Positions 15,884-23,461 of a DNA stretch of 41,813 nucleotides are shown in pieces. Under the pieces are notes generated by a model that did not search any database, was not told the origin of the DNA, and saw nothing but the letters and a program-made list of their open reading frames with translations. This stretch comes from Alphaproteobacteria bacterium. GTDB taxonomy: Bacteria; Pseudomonadota; Alphaproteobacteria; Reyranellales; Reyranellaceae. The position numbers were made by a program, and so were the translations under genes. The number at the start of each line of letters is the position of its first letter. The first letter of the stretch is position 1. The stretch is from contig JAFKFK010000043.1 of the NCBI GenBank assembly GCA_017307275.1, positions 1 through 41,813 on the forward strand. Direction: 5' to 3'.

Positions 15884-16420
15884 CTATTCCGCGGCCTTCG
15901 GAACATCGCCGCGATAGGCCTGTGCGAGATGCACATATCCCGCGGCGGAGCGGCGGAAGGACTCCAGGTCCTTCTCCGTGATGTCGCGCATCTTGACGGC
16001 GGGATTGCCGGCCCACAGTTCGCCCTTGCGGACGATCTTGCGTGGCGTGACGACGGCGCCCGCCGCCACCATCGCACCGGTCTCGACGACGGCCTCGTCG
16101 AGCACGGTCGAGTGCATGCCAATGAAGGAATCGTCCTGCACCTCGCAGGCATGCAGCAGGGCGAGATGGCCGACGGTGACGTTGCGGCCGACGGTCGTGC
16201 CCACGCCCCGCGCGGCGATGTGGATCACGCAGCCGTCCTGGATGTTGGAGTTCTCGCCGACCTTGATCGGCGGGCCATCGCCACGCAGGACCGCGCCAAA
16301 CCAGATCCCGCAATTGGCGGCGATCTCGACATTGCCGATCAGGGTCGCGTTCGGCGCGATGAAGGCCGACTTGTCGATCTTCGGGACGAGGCCATTGAAG
16401 GGCACGATGAGGCCGGACAT
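15884..16420 (-). CDS. gamma-carbonic anhydrase family protein
   Basis: A left-handed beta-helix hexapeptide-repeat protein of 178 residues from ATG 16420. The three zinc-ligand histidines of gamma-class carbonic anhydrases are visible: His67 in CVIHIA and His85 and His90 in VGHLALLHAC. RGD at 46-48 and NIQDG at 59-63 are also typical. Bacterial members (YrdA, PaaY, CaiE relatives) may be carbonic anhydrases or thioesterase-like, so activity is not certain. An in-frame ATG at 16441 overlaps the rpsI terminator and is less likely. It lies downstream of rpsI on the same strand but is separated by a strong terminator. Confidence 0.9.
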   Translation of the reverse strand: MSGLIVPFNGLVPKIDKSAFIAPNATLIGNVEIAANCGIWFGAVLRGDGPPIKVGENSNIQDGCVIHIAARGVGTTVGRNVTVGHLALLHACEVQDDSFIGMHSTVLDEAVVETGAMVAAGAVVTPRKIVRKGELWAGNPAVKMRDITEKDLESFRRSAAGYVHLAQAYRGDVPKAAE

Positions 16421-16440
16421 CGGATCGCTACTCCACTCCA

Positions 16441-16471
16441 CAAAGAAGAAGGGCGCCTTGCGGCGCCCTTC
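16441..16471 (-). terminator. intrinsic terminator after rpsI
   Basis: GGCGCCCTT at 16462-16470 and AAGGGCGCC at 16449-16457 form a perfect 9-bp stem with a 4-base loop. On the minus strand it is followed by CTTCTTTG. It lies 22 bases after the rpsI stop codon and just before the carbonic anhydrase gene. Confidence 0.85.
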
Positions 16472-16492
16472 GAAGATAGACCAAGTCGCAGA

Positions 16493-16978
16493 TTAGCGCT
16501 TGGAGAACTGGAAGCGGCGACGCGCACCGGCGCGGCCGTACTTCTTGCGCTCGACCACGCGGCTGTCGCGGGTGAGGAAGCCGCTGGTCTTCATGGCGCC
16601 GCGCAGGCCAGGCTCGAACTTCGAGAGCGCCTGGGCGATGCCGTGACGAACCGCACCGGCCTGGCCCGAGAGGCCGCCACCGGACACGGTGGCAACGACG
16701 TCGAACTGGCCATTGCGCTGCGACACGTCGAACGGCTGCTGGATCATCATGCGCTGCGTCGGACGCGCGAAGTAGATCGTCTGGTCGCGGCCGTTGACGG
16801 TGATCTTGCCCGTGCCGGGCTTGACCCACACGCGGGCGACAGCGTTCTTGCGGCGGCCAGTGGCGTAGGCGCGGCCCTGGCTGTCGACTTCCTTCTCGCG
16901 GATCGGCGCCGGAGCCTGGGTGCCGGCAACGACCGGCGCCTTCTTCAGTTCGGCAAAGGACGAAAGTTCGGTAGCCAT
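16493..16978 (-). CDS. rpsI: 30S ribosomal protein S9
   Basis: S9 (uS9) of 161 residues. The first 35 residues are a lineage-type extension; the conserved domain begins at YATGRRKNAVARVW. The GGGLSGQAGAVRHGIAQAL segment and the C-terminal RRRFQFSKR tail, which reaches the P-site tRNA, are intact. It starts one base after the rplM stop (TAACATG), so the two are translated from one transcript, as in most bacteria. Confidence 0.98.
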   Translation of the reverse strand: MATELSSFAELKKAPVVAGTQAPAPIREKEVDSQGRAYATGRRKNAVARVWVKPGTGKITVNGRDQTIYFARPTQRMMIQQPFDVSQRNGQFDVVATVSGGGLSGQAGAVRHGIAQALSKFEPGLRGAMKTSGFLTRDSRVVERKKYGRAGARRRFQFSKR

Positions 16979-16979
16979 G

Positions 16980-17459
16980 TTAGCCGATCCTCGAATTCTT
17001 GCGGTTCATTGCGGCAACGTCGAGCTTCTCGGGCTGCTGCGCCTCGTGCTCGTGGTTGGGGCCCGCGAAGACGCGCAGGTTCTTCATCTGCGCACGACCG
17101 AGCGGACCACGGGTGATCATGCGCTCGACCGCCTTGATGAGGACGCGCTCGGGGAAGCGGCCTTCGAGGCGCTTGCCCAGGGTCTCGCCCTTGATGCCGC
17201 CGGGATGGCCGGTGTGCCAGTAGAAGACTTCCCGCTCGGCCTTGCGGCCGGTCAGGCGCACCTTCTCGGCGTTGATCACGACGATGTTGTCACCGCAATC
17301 GATGTGCGGGGTGAACGTCGGCTTGTGCTTGCCGCGCAGGCGCATGGCGATGATCGAGGCGAGCCGGCCGAGGACGAGGCCGTCGGCGTCGATCAGCACC
17401 CACTTCTTCTGCACGTCGGCAGTCTTGAGACTGACAGTACGATTGCTAAGGGTATGCAT
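16980..17459 (-). CDS. rplM: 50S ribosomal protein L13
   Basis: L13 (uL13) of 159 residues from ATG 17459. The conserved KWVLIDADGLVLGRLAS opening, the GDNIVVINAEKVRLTGRK core and the HPGGIK and MITRGPLGR segments are present. GGAAGAAAG precedes the start. The frame runs further upstream, but those residues would lie within the promoter. It heads a two-gene operon with rpsI, driven by a near-consensus promoter at 17485-17513. Confidence 0.98.
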   Translation of the reverse strand: MHTLSNRTVSLKTADVQKKWVLIDADGLVLGRLASIIAMRLRGKHKPTFTPHIDCGDNIVVINAEKVRLTGRKAEREVFYWHTGHPGGIKGETLGKRLEGRFPERVLIKAVERMITRGPLGRAQMKNLRVFAGPNHEHEAQQPEKLDVAAMNRKNSRIG

Positions 17460-17484
17460 GGTTCTTTCTTCCAATGAGCGCGCG

Positions 17485-17513
17485 CTTATGGGGAGAGAAC
17501 CGGGAGATGTCAA
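17485..17513 (-). promoter_or_regulatory. strong sigma-70 promoter of rplM-rpsI
   Basis: On the minus strand a perfect TTGACA (17508-17513) and CATAAG (17485-17490) are separated by exactly 17 bases. The expected start near 17478 gives a leader of about 19 bases that holds the ribosome binding site. The location before a ribosomal protein operon supports it. Confidence 0.75.
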
Positions 17514-17553
17514 ATCGCCAAAAATATCTACTTTGAATCAATGACTTAGAATA

Positions 17554-17571
17554 GCGGTATTAATTTACCGC
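17554..17571 (-). terminator. weak hairpin between the thioesterase gene and rplM
   Basis: GCGGTA (17554-17559) and TACCGC (17566-17571) form a 6-bp stem with an AT-only loop, in an unusually AT-rich patch. It follows the thioesterase stop codon on the minus strand by a few bases. The trailing bases TATTCT make a poor U-run, so termination strength is doubtful. Confidence 0.45.
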
Positions 17572-17574
17572 ATC

Positions 17575-18000
17575 CTAACTCCTTGAAGCAGGCGGAATTG
17601 CATAGGTCAGCGTGGCATGGGCCACGGGATCGGGTTTGCCGTCACTCCACATCGTAAAATCGCCCACCGCCAAGGACTTTCCGAGCTTCAGCAGACGGCC
17701 CTCGCCGATCAGATCGCCCGGCTCGGGCTTGCGCATGAAGTTGATGTTGAGGTTGGTGGTGACAGCCAGTGCCACCGGACCGAGCTGGGCCAGGATCAGC
17801 AGATAGAACCCACAATCGGCCAGCCACATCAGAGTCGGCCCCGAGATGGTGCCTCCCGGCCGCAGATTTCGCTCGTCGGTCGGCAGGCGCAGCCGGATGA
17901 TCTTGTCGTCGAGATGCTCGATGGACAGGTTGAGGTGCGAAGATTGCGGAAAATGCTCGTCGAGGAACTTCAACAATTCGTCGGGCGACATCACCGGCAT
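17575..18000 (-). CDS. PaaI-type hotdog thioesterase
   Basis: The 141-residue hotdog-fold protein starts at ATG 18000 with GGGGAG upstream. Hallmarks are the central-helix region GGTISGPTLMWLADCGFYLLI (about 49-69), the strand ALAVTTNLNINFMRKP, and the GDLIGEGRLLKLGKSLAVGDF strands. These enzymes hydrolyse acyl-CoA or phenylacetyl-CoA-type thioesters in the cytoplasm. It is divergent from the crotonase homologue with only 33 bases between start codons, so both may share a control region and act on related CoA esters; that link is inference. Thioesterase plus crotonase next to rplM-rpsI is common in related alphaproteobacteria. Confidence 0.85.
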   Translation of the reverse strand: MPVMSPDELLKFLDEHFPQSSHLNLSIEHLDDKIIRLRLPTDERNLRPGGTISGPTLMWLADCGFYLLILAQLGPVALAVTTNLNINFMRKPEPGDLIGEGRLLKLGKSLAVGDFTMWSDGKPDPVAHATLTYAIPPASRS

Positions 18001-18033
18001 GACGCAACTCCCCTCTTCCCATAGACTGTCGCC

Positions 18034-18831
18034 ATGACCGCAGCTCCCAACGAACCCGTCCTGTTGCGCCGCGACGAAGGCCGGGTCGCGATCCTCACGC
18101 TCAACCGCCCGCACGCCATGAACGCGCTCTCGGGCGAGCTTATAGACGCCCTGCAGGCGGAATTCGACCGGCTCGCGAAGGACCGCGAAATCCGCTGCGT
18201 CATCATCGAGGCCCAGGGCGACCGCGCCTTTTCGACCGGCCACGATCTGCGCGAGGTCGCCTCGACGCGCGACTACGCCTTCCACCACGGCCTCCTGACG
18301 CGCTGCTCGGCGATGATGGTGTCGATCCAGCGTCTGCCGCAGCCGGTCATCGCCAAGGTGAAGGCCGTCGCGACGGCAGCGGGTTGCCAGCTCGTGGCCG
18401 CCTGCGATCTCGCCGTAGCGTCGAGCACGGCGACCTTCGCCACGTCGGGCATCAACAACGGTCTTTTCTGCGGCACACCTTCGGTTTCCGTGGGCCGCAA
18501 CGTCGGACCCAAGCGCGCCCTCGACATGCTCTTCACCGGCGAGTTCGTCGATGCCGCAACGGCGTTGCGTGACGGGCTGGTGAGCCGCGTCGTGCCGCCG
18601 GCCGAACTGGACACGGCAACGATGGCGCTGGCCAATCGCATCGCCGCCCAGCCACCGCAGCAGATCGCCGAAGGCAAGGCGATGTTCCATCGCCACATGA
18701 CGATGGAGCTGGGGCAGGCCTATGCCTATGCCACCGAATTCATGGCGGGCGCGATCCAGCGCGAGGATGCCCAGGCCGGCATCGACGCCTTCGTGAACAA
18801 GAAGCCCAAACCGGAGTGGAACGGGCGCTAG
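18034..18831 (+). CDS. crotonase (enoyl-CoA hydratase/isomerase) family protein lacking both catalytic Glu
   Basis: A 265-residue crotonase-fold protein. The oxyanion-hole parts are visible (AFSTGHDLRE at 65-73 and TAAGCQL at 114-120). In rat enoyl-CoA hydratase the two catalytic glutamates lie in GGGCE (Glu144) and FGQPE (Glu164). Here the matching positions appear to be Gln119 and Gly139, so ordinary hydration of enoyl-CoA is unlikely. The sequence resembles the ECHDC3-like branch, whose chemistry is not well defined. It may act as a different acyl-CoA transformer or as a binding protein. It is divergent from the thioesterase gene and convergent with the aldolase gene. Confidence 0.88.
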   Translation: MTAAPNEPVLLRRDEGRVAILTLNRPHAMNALSGELIDALQAEFDRLAKDREIRCVIIEAQGDRAFSTGHDLREVASTRDYAFHHGLLTRCSAMMVSIQRLPQPVIAKVKAVATAAGCQLVAACDLAVASSTATFATSGINNGLFCGTPSVSVGRNVGPKRALDMLFTGEFVDAATALRDGLVSRVVPPAELDTATMALANRIAAQPPQQIAEGKAMFHRHMTMELGQAYAYATEFMAGAIQREDAQAGIDAFVNKKPKPEWNGR

Positions 18832-18870
18832 GCGCGCCCTCTCCACTGCCGGCCATCCGGCTTCAGGCCC

Positions 18871-19629
18871 TTACTGGCGCCAGTCGATACCCTTGCCCTG
18901 AACCTGGCGCAGCGCGGCGTTCCAGTAGGTCACACCGTATTCGGGATTGGCCCGCATCTGCCGGGCACGCTCGCCATACTGGCGCACGACATCTTCATCG
19001 ATCGGCGCCGGCTCCTCGTCGAGGCTGCGGGCGATCACCTCGACCTCGCAGGCACGTTCCAGCATGTACATGCGCCGCAACGCACCGGGGATGGTCCCGC
19101 CCACCGTCAGCAGGCCGTGATTGCGCAGTACGACCGAGTTGCCGCCCTGGCAGGTCACACCGAGTGCCTCGCATTCCTCGTCCGAGGTCGGCATGCCGTA
19201 CTCGTGATAGACGAGGTCGTCGTACACGGAGAGCGCATCCTGGCTGATCGGGCGGATGCCCTTCTTCAGCACCGAGACACCCGTGCCGGCGCGCGTATGT
19301 GTGTGCATCACGCAGTTGGCATCGGGCCGCGCCTTGTAGACGCCGCTATGGATGGTGAAGCCCGCGGCGTTGAACCGGCCGTCCTTGCCGTAGACCTTAC
19401 CGTCCAGGTCCATCTTCACGAGGCTGGAGGCGGTGATCTCGTCGAACAGGTCGCCATAGTTGTTGATCAGGAAGCAGTTCGGTTCGCCGGGAATGCGCAC
19501 CGACATGTGGGTGTCGATCGTGTCCGTCCACCCGAAGTGATCGGTGATCCGATAGAGCGCCGCGAGATCGCAACGTGCGGTCCACTCGGCTTCGCTCATG
19601 TCGACGCGACTGTGCACTACCGTATCCAT
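18871..19629 (-). CDS. class II aldolase/adducin family protein
   Basis: The 252-residue product starts at ATG 19629 with GGAGCGAGGG directly upstream. It carries the metal-binding HTHTRAG motif (His109 and His111) and a third His in LRNHGLLTVGG (His171), as in fuculose- and ribulose-phosphate aldolases and related decarboxylases. The family is broad, so substrate cannot be assigned; in alphaproteobacteria members near flavin reductases are often annotated only as class II aldolase. It is followed upstream on the same strand by the old-yellow-enzyme homologue, with 35 bases between, so the two may be co-transcribed. Confidence 0.88.
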   Translation of the reverse strand: MDTVVHSRVDMSEAEWTARCDLAALYRITDHFGWTDTIDTHMSVRIPGEPNCFLINNYGDLFDEITASSLVKMDLDGKVYGKDGRFNAAGFTIHSGVYKARPDANCVMHTHTRAGTGVSVLKKGIRPISQDALSVYDDLVYHEYGMPTSDEECEALGVTCQGGNSVVLRNHGLLTVGGTIPGALRRMYMLERACEVEVIARSLDEEPAPIDEDVVRQYGERARQMRANPEYGVTYWNAALRQVQGKGIDWRQ

Positions 19630-19664
19630 CCCTCGCTCCGTTCTTTGTGTCGGCGTATCGGCCT

Positions 19665-20825
19665 TCAGCCGGCATTCATGCCTTTCATATACGTCGACGG
19701 GACCACGCTCTTCACCGATTGCGCGCGCTTGGCGAGCCAGTAGGCCTGCGGCGGCGGTACCGAGCCGAACTGTTGGTCGACGCCGAGCTTCTGCGCAGCG
19801 TCCATCGGCCAGTTGGGATTGTAGAGCAGCTCCCGTGCCAGCGCGATCAGGTCGGCCCTGCCCTCCTGGAGGATCTGCTCCGCCTGATCTGCATGGACGA
19901 TCAACCCGACGGCCATGCTCATGATGTCGGCGTCCTTCCGCAGCCGCTCGGCATAGGGCACCTGGTAGCCGTAGGTTACGGGGCCCGAGCCCACCACCGG
20001 CGCGCCGCGCATGCCGCCCGAGCTGCAGTCGATGACGTCGACGCCCTTGGGCTTCAGGATCTTGGCCAGGGCAACGCTCTGGTCCGGGCCCCAGCCAGCG
20101 TCGTCCTCGACCGAGAAACGCACGAACAGCGGCTTCGAGGCCGGCCAGTGGGCGCGGACGCTCTCCACCACCTCGATGCAGAAGCGCATCCGGTTGAGTT
20201 CGCTGCCGCCATACTCGTCGTTGCGAACATTGGAGAAAGGCGAGAGGAACTGGTGGATCAGGTAGCCGTGCGCGGCATGGACATCGAGCACGTCGAAGCC
20301 TGCCTCGTGGGCACGCCGGGCCGCCTGCCCCCAGCGCTCGACCACCTCGGGAATCTCCGCCCGGGTGAGCGCCCGTGGTGTCGGATCGGAATCCGGCGAG
20401 TTGATGCCGCTCGACGACACCAGCTCCCATTGATCCCAGTCGTCGATCTCGGCCGACGGCTTCAGCGGCGCCCCACCTTCCCAGGGGCGGAAGCGCCGCG
20501 CCTTGCGGCCGGAATGGCCAAGCTGGATGCCGGGGACCGAATTATGCAGCCGGATAAAATCGACGCAACGCTTCAGCCCGGGCACGAAGGCATCGTCCCA
20601 CAGGCCGAGATCGCCGATCGTGCCGCAGCCGCGCCGCTCGACCTTGGTTGACTCCATGATGACGAGGCCGGCGCCGCCGGCGGCGTAGCGACCCGCATTC
20701 ATCAGGTGCCAATCCGTGGCGAAGCCCTTGACCGCCGAATACTGGTGCATGGGCGCCACGACGACACGGTTCTTCAGGGTGACATCACGGATCGAAATCG
20801 GTTCGAACAGCTTCGGCTGAGCCAT
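19665..20825 (-). CDS. NADH:flavin oxidoreductase, old yellow enzyme family
   Basis: An FMN-dependent ene-reductase-like (beta/alpha)8 barrel of 386 residues from ATG 20825. Family landmarks are VVVAPMHQYS (22-30), QLGHSGRKA (101-109), and HAAHGYLIHQFLSP (183-196) followed by RNDEYGGS. It belongs to the YqjM/XenA-like group by the PM-x-x-YS signature, but the usual cysteine of PMCMYS is His27 here. Members reduce activated C=C bonds with NAD(P)H. It shares a very short divergent start region with the CoA-binding protein gene (13 bases between the two ATGs) and probably forms an operon with the aldolase. Confidence 0.9.
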   Translation of the reverse strand: MAQPKLFEPISIRDVTLKNRVVVAPMHQYSAVKGFATDWHLMNAGRYAAGGAGLVIMESTKVERRGCGTIGDLGLWDDAFVPGLKRCVDFIRLHNSVPGIQLGHSGRKARRFRPWEGGAPLKPSAEIDDWDQWELVSSSGINSPDSDPTPRALTRAEIPEVVERWGQAARRAHEAGFDVLDVHAAHGYLIHQFLSPFSNVRNDEYGGSELNRMRFCIEVVESVRAHWPASKPLFVRFSVEDDAGWGPDQSVALAKILKPKGVDVIDCSSGGMRGAPVVGSGPVTYGYQVPYAERLRKDADIMSMAVGLIVHADQAEQILQEGRADLIALARELLYNPNWPMDAAQKLGVDQQFGSVPPPQAYWLAKRAQSVKSVVPSTYMKGMNAG

Positions 20826-20826
20826 G

Positions 20827-20832
20827 TATAAT
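20827..20832 (+). promoter_or_regulatory. consensus -10 box that would give a leaderless transcript
   Basis: TATAAT at 20827-20832 lies 6 bases before ATG 20839 of the CoA-binding protein gene. A start 7 bases past the box would fall on the ATG itself. There is no plus-strand Shine-Dalgarno sequence in the gap, only CCCCCC, which on the other strand serves the divergent gene. The -35 region is not convincing. Confidence 0.4.
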
Positions 20833-20838
20833 CCCCCC

Positions 20839-21327
20839 ATGCCAGCCGCCTTCAGCGACCATTACGAAGACAAGTACCTGCGCAAGATCCTGCGCGACAC
20901 CAAGACCATCGCCATGGTGGGCGCTTCGGCCAACTGGAATCGACCGTCCTATTTCGCGATGAAATACTTGCTGGACCGGGGATACAAGGTCATCCCGGTC
21001 AACCCTGCTGCGGCCGGCCAGGAAATCCTGGGCCAGAAGGTCTATGCCTCGCTCGACGAGCTGCCGGCCAAGGCGGACATGGTCGATATCTTCCGCAATT
21101 CGGAGGCGGCCGGTCCGATCACCGACGATGCCATCCGCCACGGCGCCAAGGTCGTGTGGATGCAGCTCGGGGTCGTGAACGAAACCGCGGCCGAGCGCGC
21201 CGAGAAGGCCGGTCTCAAGGTCGTGATGAATCGCTGCCCCAAGATCGAGCATTCTCGCCTCGCCGGTACCATCGAGTGGCACGGCATCGCCAGCGGCGTA
21301 ATCTCGTCGAAGAAACGCGCGCTGTAA
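20839..21327 (+). CDS. CoA-binding domain protein, YccU family
   Basis: The 162-residue single-domain protein has a Rossmann-type CoA-binding fold: TIAMVGASANWNRPSY (23-38), GYKVIPVNP (48-56), DMVDIFRNSEAAGPITDDAI, AKVVWMQLGVVNETA and VVMNRCPKIEH near the end. These match the YccU/CoA-binding_2 family, related to the CoA-binding domain of succinyl-CoA synthetase. The molecular role is not established. ATG 20839 is chosen over ATG 20824 because the latter would overlap the divergent gene's start codon. The stop abuts the converging pirin gene with no spare base. Confidence 0.9.
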   Translation: MPAAFSDHYEDKYLRKILRDTKTIAMVGASANWNRPSYFAMKYLLDRGYKVIPVNPAAAGQEILGQKVYASLDELPAKADMVDIFRNSEAAGPITDDAIRHGAKVVWMQLGVVNETAAERAEKAGLKVVMNRCPKIEHSRLAGTIEWHGIASGVISSKKRAL

Positions 21328-22074
21328 CTAGAGCGCGGTCTCGACCAGCAACAGGTCCGTATCGGCGGCCCGGGCGGTGATCTTCACCCGCTCCTCGCTT
21401 TCCAGTCCGATGCTGTCGCGGCGCCCCAGCCGGTGGCCCGCGATGTCCGCCTCGCCTTCGAGCACGAACGCATAGAGCCCATTGCCGGAGGACGCCTGCC
21501 AGACATGCTCGCGGTCCGCCTCGCTTAGCAATCGCGAGACCTTGAAGTTCTGGCCGATCGGCAGGGCGTCCTTCTCCGTGCCGACCAGCGAGGTGATGCG
21601 GTTGCTGCCAGCCTTGCGATCGAACCGGCTGCGCAGGTAGGACGGCGGCGTGAGGAGATGGTCCGGCAGGATCCACACGTAGATTACGTGCAGGTCCTCC
21701 TCGCCGATGTTGAGCTCGCTGTGCTTGCCCCCCGAACCGGCGGAAAAGACGTAATAGTCATCCTTCCGCAGCTCATCGACCTTGCCGATCGTATTGATGT
21801 GGGTCAGCGCCCCACCCAGGACGAAGGCCATGATGATGAAGTTGTGGTGCGGATGCATGTTGTAGCCGGTGCCGTTCGGCGTGAAGACCTCGTCGCCGAA
21901 CACCTTCATCACCCCGAAACCCGGCAGGCCCGACTGGTATTCATGGAAATTGAAACTGGAATGGCGCGTGATCGCCCCGTCGGGGTGGCCGGCAACGTAA
22001 CTCGCATTCGGACCGGCCGATGGCAGATAGGAATAGCCGCGCTCACCGGCGCGCAACAGAAAGCGCACGCTCAT
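21328..22074 (-). CDS. pirin family protein
   Basis: A 248-residue bicupin of the pirin/YhhW type. The metal-binding motif HPHHN at 74-78, followed by His118 and Glu120 in GSGGKHSELN, gives the usual three-His-one-Glu iron site in the N-terminal cupin. Bacterial pirins include quercetin dioxygenases and proteins that act as redox-linked regulators, so function is open. The start ATG at 22074 overlaps the rubredoxin stop codon (ATGA), so the two are translationally coupled. Pairing with an electron carrier fits an iron redox role; that is inference. Confidence 0.9.
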   Translation of the reverse strand: MSVRFLLRAGERGYSYLPSAGPNASYVAGHPDGAITRHSSFNFHEYQSGLPGFGVMKVFGDEVFTPNGTGYNMHPHHNFIIMAFVLGGALTHINTIGKVDELRKDDYYVFSAGSGGKHSELNIGEEDLHVIYVWILPDHLLTPPSYLRSRFDRKAGSNRITSLVGTEKDALPIGQNFKVSRLLSEADREHVWQASSGNGLYAFVLEGEADIAGHRLGRRDSIGLESEERVKITARAADTDLLLVETAL

Positions 22075-22262
22075 GTCCGCGCTCCTTCCTGCCAGTACGG
22101 GATCTCCACCATCTCGAATCCTGACTTCGGCGTGCTGCAGTCCGGACAGACCCAGTCATCGGGAATGTCGGCCCAGCGTGTGCCCGGCGCGATGCCGTGT
22201 TCGGGAAGTCCCCGCGCTTCGTCGTAGAGGAAGCCGCAACCCAGGCAGAGATACTTCTTCAT
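22071..22262 (-). CDS. rubredoxin
   Basis: A 63-residue one-iron electron carrier from ATG 22262. The four cysteine ligands are Cys6 and Cys9 (CLGC) and Cys39 and Cys42 (CPDC), and the GIAPGTRWADIPDDWVCP stretch is classic rubredoxin. The C-terminal residues after position 50 form a short basic/acidic tail. The stop overlaps the pirin start by ATGA. It is divergent from the LLM flavin oxidoreductase, 39 bases apart, a possible electron-transfer partner by position only. Confidence 0.95.
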   Translation of the reverse strand: MKKYLCLGCGFLYDEARGLPEHGIAPGTRWADIPDDWVCPDCSTPKSGFEMVEIPYWQEGART

Positions 22263-22301
22263 GATGCCGTTGTAGCATCTCGTGAAATCGGGGGAACATG
22301 G

Positions 22302-23321
22302 ATGAAGTTCGGTGTCTTCGATCATATGGATCGCGCCGGCCCCGACCTGGGCCGGCAATTCGAAGATCGCCTGCGCCTGATCGAGCTCTACGAACGCGCC
22401 GGCTTCCACGCCTACCATCTGGCCGAGCATCATGCGACGCCGCTCGGCATGGCCCCCTCGCCCAGTGTCTTTCTGGCCGCCGTGGCGCAACGGACCAAGC
22501 GGCTGCGCTTCGGACCGCTGGTCTACACCGTGAACCTCTATCATCCGCTGCGACTGATCGACGAGATCTGCATGCTCGACCAGATGAGCGGCGGCCGGCT
22601 GGAGCTTGGCGTCGGGCGCGGTATCTCCCCGTACGAAGTCGGCTACTACGGCGTCGATCCCGCCACGGGTCCGGAGCGATTTGCCGAAGCGCTGCAAGTC
22701 CTGCTCAAAGGCCTGACGCAGGAGCGTCTCGACCATCGGGGCAAGTACTTCACTTTCAAAGACGTGCCGATGGAGATGCGGCCGGTGCAACGCCCGCACC
22801 CGCCACTCTGGTATGGCGCCAATTCGCTGGAGAGCGCCGACCGGCTGGCACAGCAGGCTTGCAACACAGTGGTCGGCATGAAGGCCGAAGGTGTCGGCCA
22901 GTTCGCCGCCCGCTACCGCGCCGCCTGGAAGGCGCTGGACCGCGCCGAAGAAGACATGCCTCTGATCGGGCTCAGCCGCCACGTCGTGGTCGGCGACACC
23001 GACAAGGAAGCGCAGTCGGCCGCCAAGCGTGCCTTCGCATTGTGGTACGACGCCCTCATTCATCTCTGGCGCGCCCACGGTGTCGGCCTGCCGCGGCAGA
23101 TGATCCCTACCGAATTCGAGGCCGCGCTCGAAGGCGGCTACATCGTCGCCGGATCGCCGTCGACCGTGCGCGACCGGCTGAAGCGCGACAATGAAACAGC
23201 CGGCATCAACTACTGTCTCTGCCGGCTCGCTTTCGGTGATCTGTCGTTCGAAGAATCGGCGCGCTCGGTCGAGCTGCTGGCCAAAGAAGTGATGCCTGCC
23301 TTGCAGGCCGGCAACGGGTAA
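22302..23321 (+). CDS. LLM-class flavin-dependent monooxygenase
   Basis: A bacterial luciferase-like barrel protein of 339 residues from ATG 22302, with GGGGGA upstream. Family features are MKFGVFDHMD at the start, HLAEHH at 39-44, LRFGPLVYTVNLYHPLRLIDE, LDQMSGGRLELGVGRG and WYGANSLESADRLA. These enzymes use reduced flavin and oxygen to oxidise organic substrates; the substrate cannot be inferred. It is divergent from rubredoxin. A longer frame upstream overlaps the rubredoxin gene and is rejected. Confidence 0.9.
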   Translation: MKFGVFDHMDRAGPDLGRQFEDRLRLIELYERAGFHAYHLAEHHATPLGMAPSPSVFLAAVAQRTKRLRFGPLVYTVNLYHPLRLIDEICMLDQMSGGRLELGVGRGISPYEVGYYGVDPATGPERFAEALQVLLKGLTQERLDHRGKYFTFKDVPMEMRPVQRPHPPLWYGANSLESADRLAQQACNTVVGMKAEGVGQFAARYRAAWKALDRAEEDMPLIGLSRHVVVGDTDKEAQSAAKRAFALWYDALIHLWRAHGVGLPRQMIPTEFEAALEGGYIVAGSPSTVRDRLKRDNETAGINYCLCRLAFGDLSFEESARSVELLAKEVMPALQAGNG

Positions 23322-23369
23322 AGGAGTGGGCACTAGGCACGTACACAACCTAGCCCCCCCCTCCCAAGA

Positions 23370-23386
23370 CAGCCGTTAACCGGCTG
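23370..23386. repeat. small hairpin after the LLM gene
   Basis: CAGCCG (23370-23375) and CGGCTG (23381-23386) form a perfect 6-bp stem with a 5-base loop, flanked by runs of seven C (23354-23360) and six C. It lies between the converging LLM gene and the structured region beyond. No T-run follows on the plus strand, so a simple terminator is doubtful. Confidence 0.45.
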
Positions 23387-23408
23387 CCTCCCCCCTTATC
23401 TGTTCGCT

Positions 23409-23461
23409 CAAAAAAAACCGCCCAACACCAACCCGGGGATGAGTTTGCGGTGCAGGGCGGT
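23409..23461 (-). terminator. strong intrinsic terminator downstream of htrA
   Basis: On the minus strand ACCGCCC (23455-23461) pairs with GGGCGGT (23417-23423), with inner CACC/GGTG pairs, and is followed by an uninterrupted run of eight T (23410-23417). It ends transcripts that pass through the structured region downstream of htrA. Confidence 0.88.

Noticed and set aside
22197..22301. Upstream start for the LLM oxidoreductase
   Set aside because: It would overlap the rubredoxin gene on the other strand, and the family N-terminus starts at 22302.
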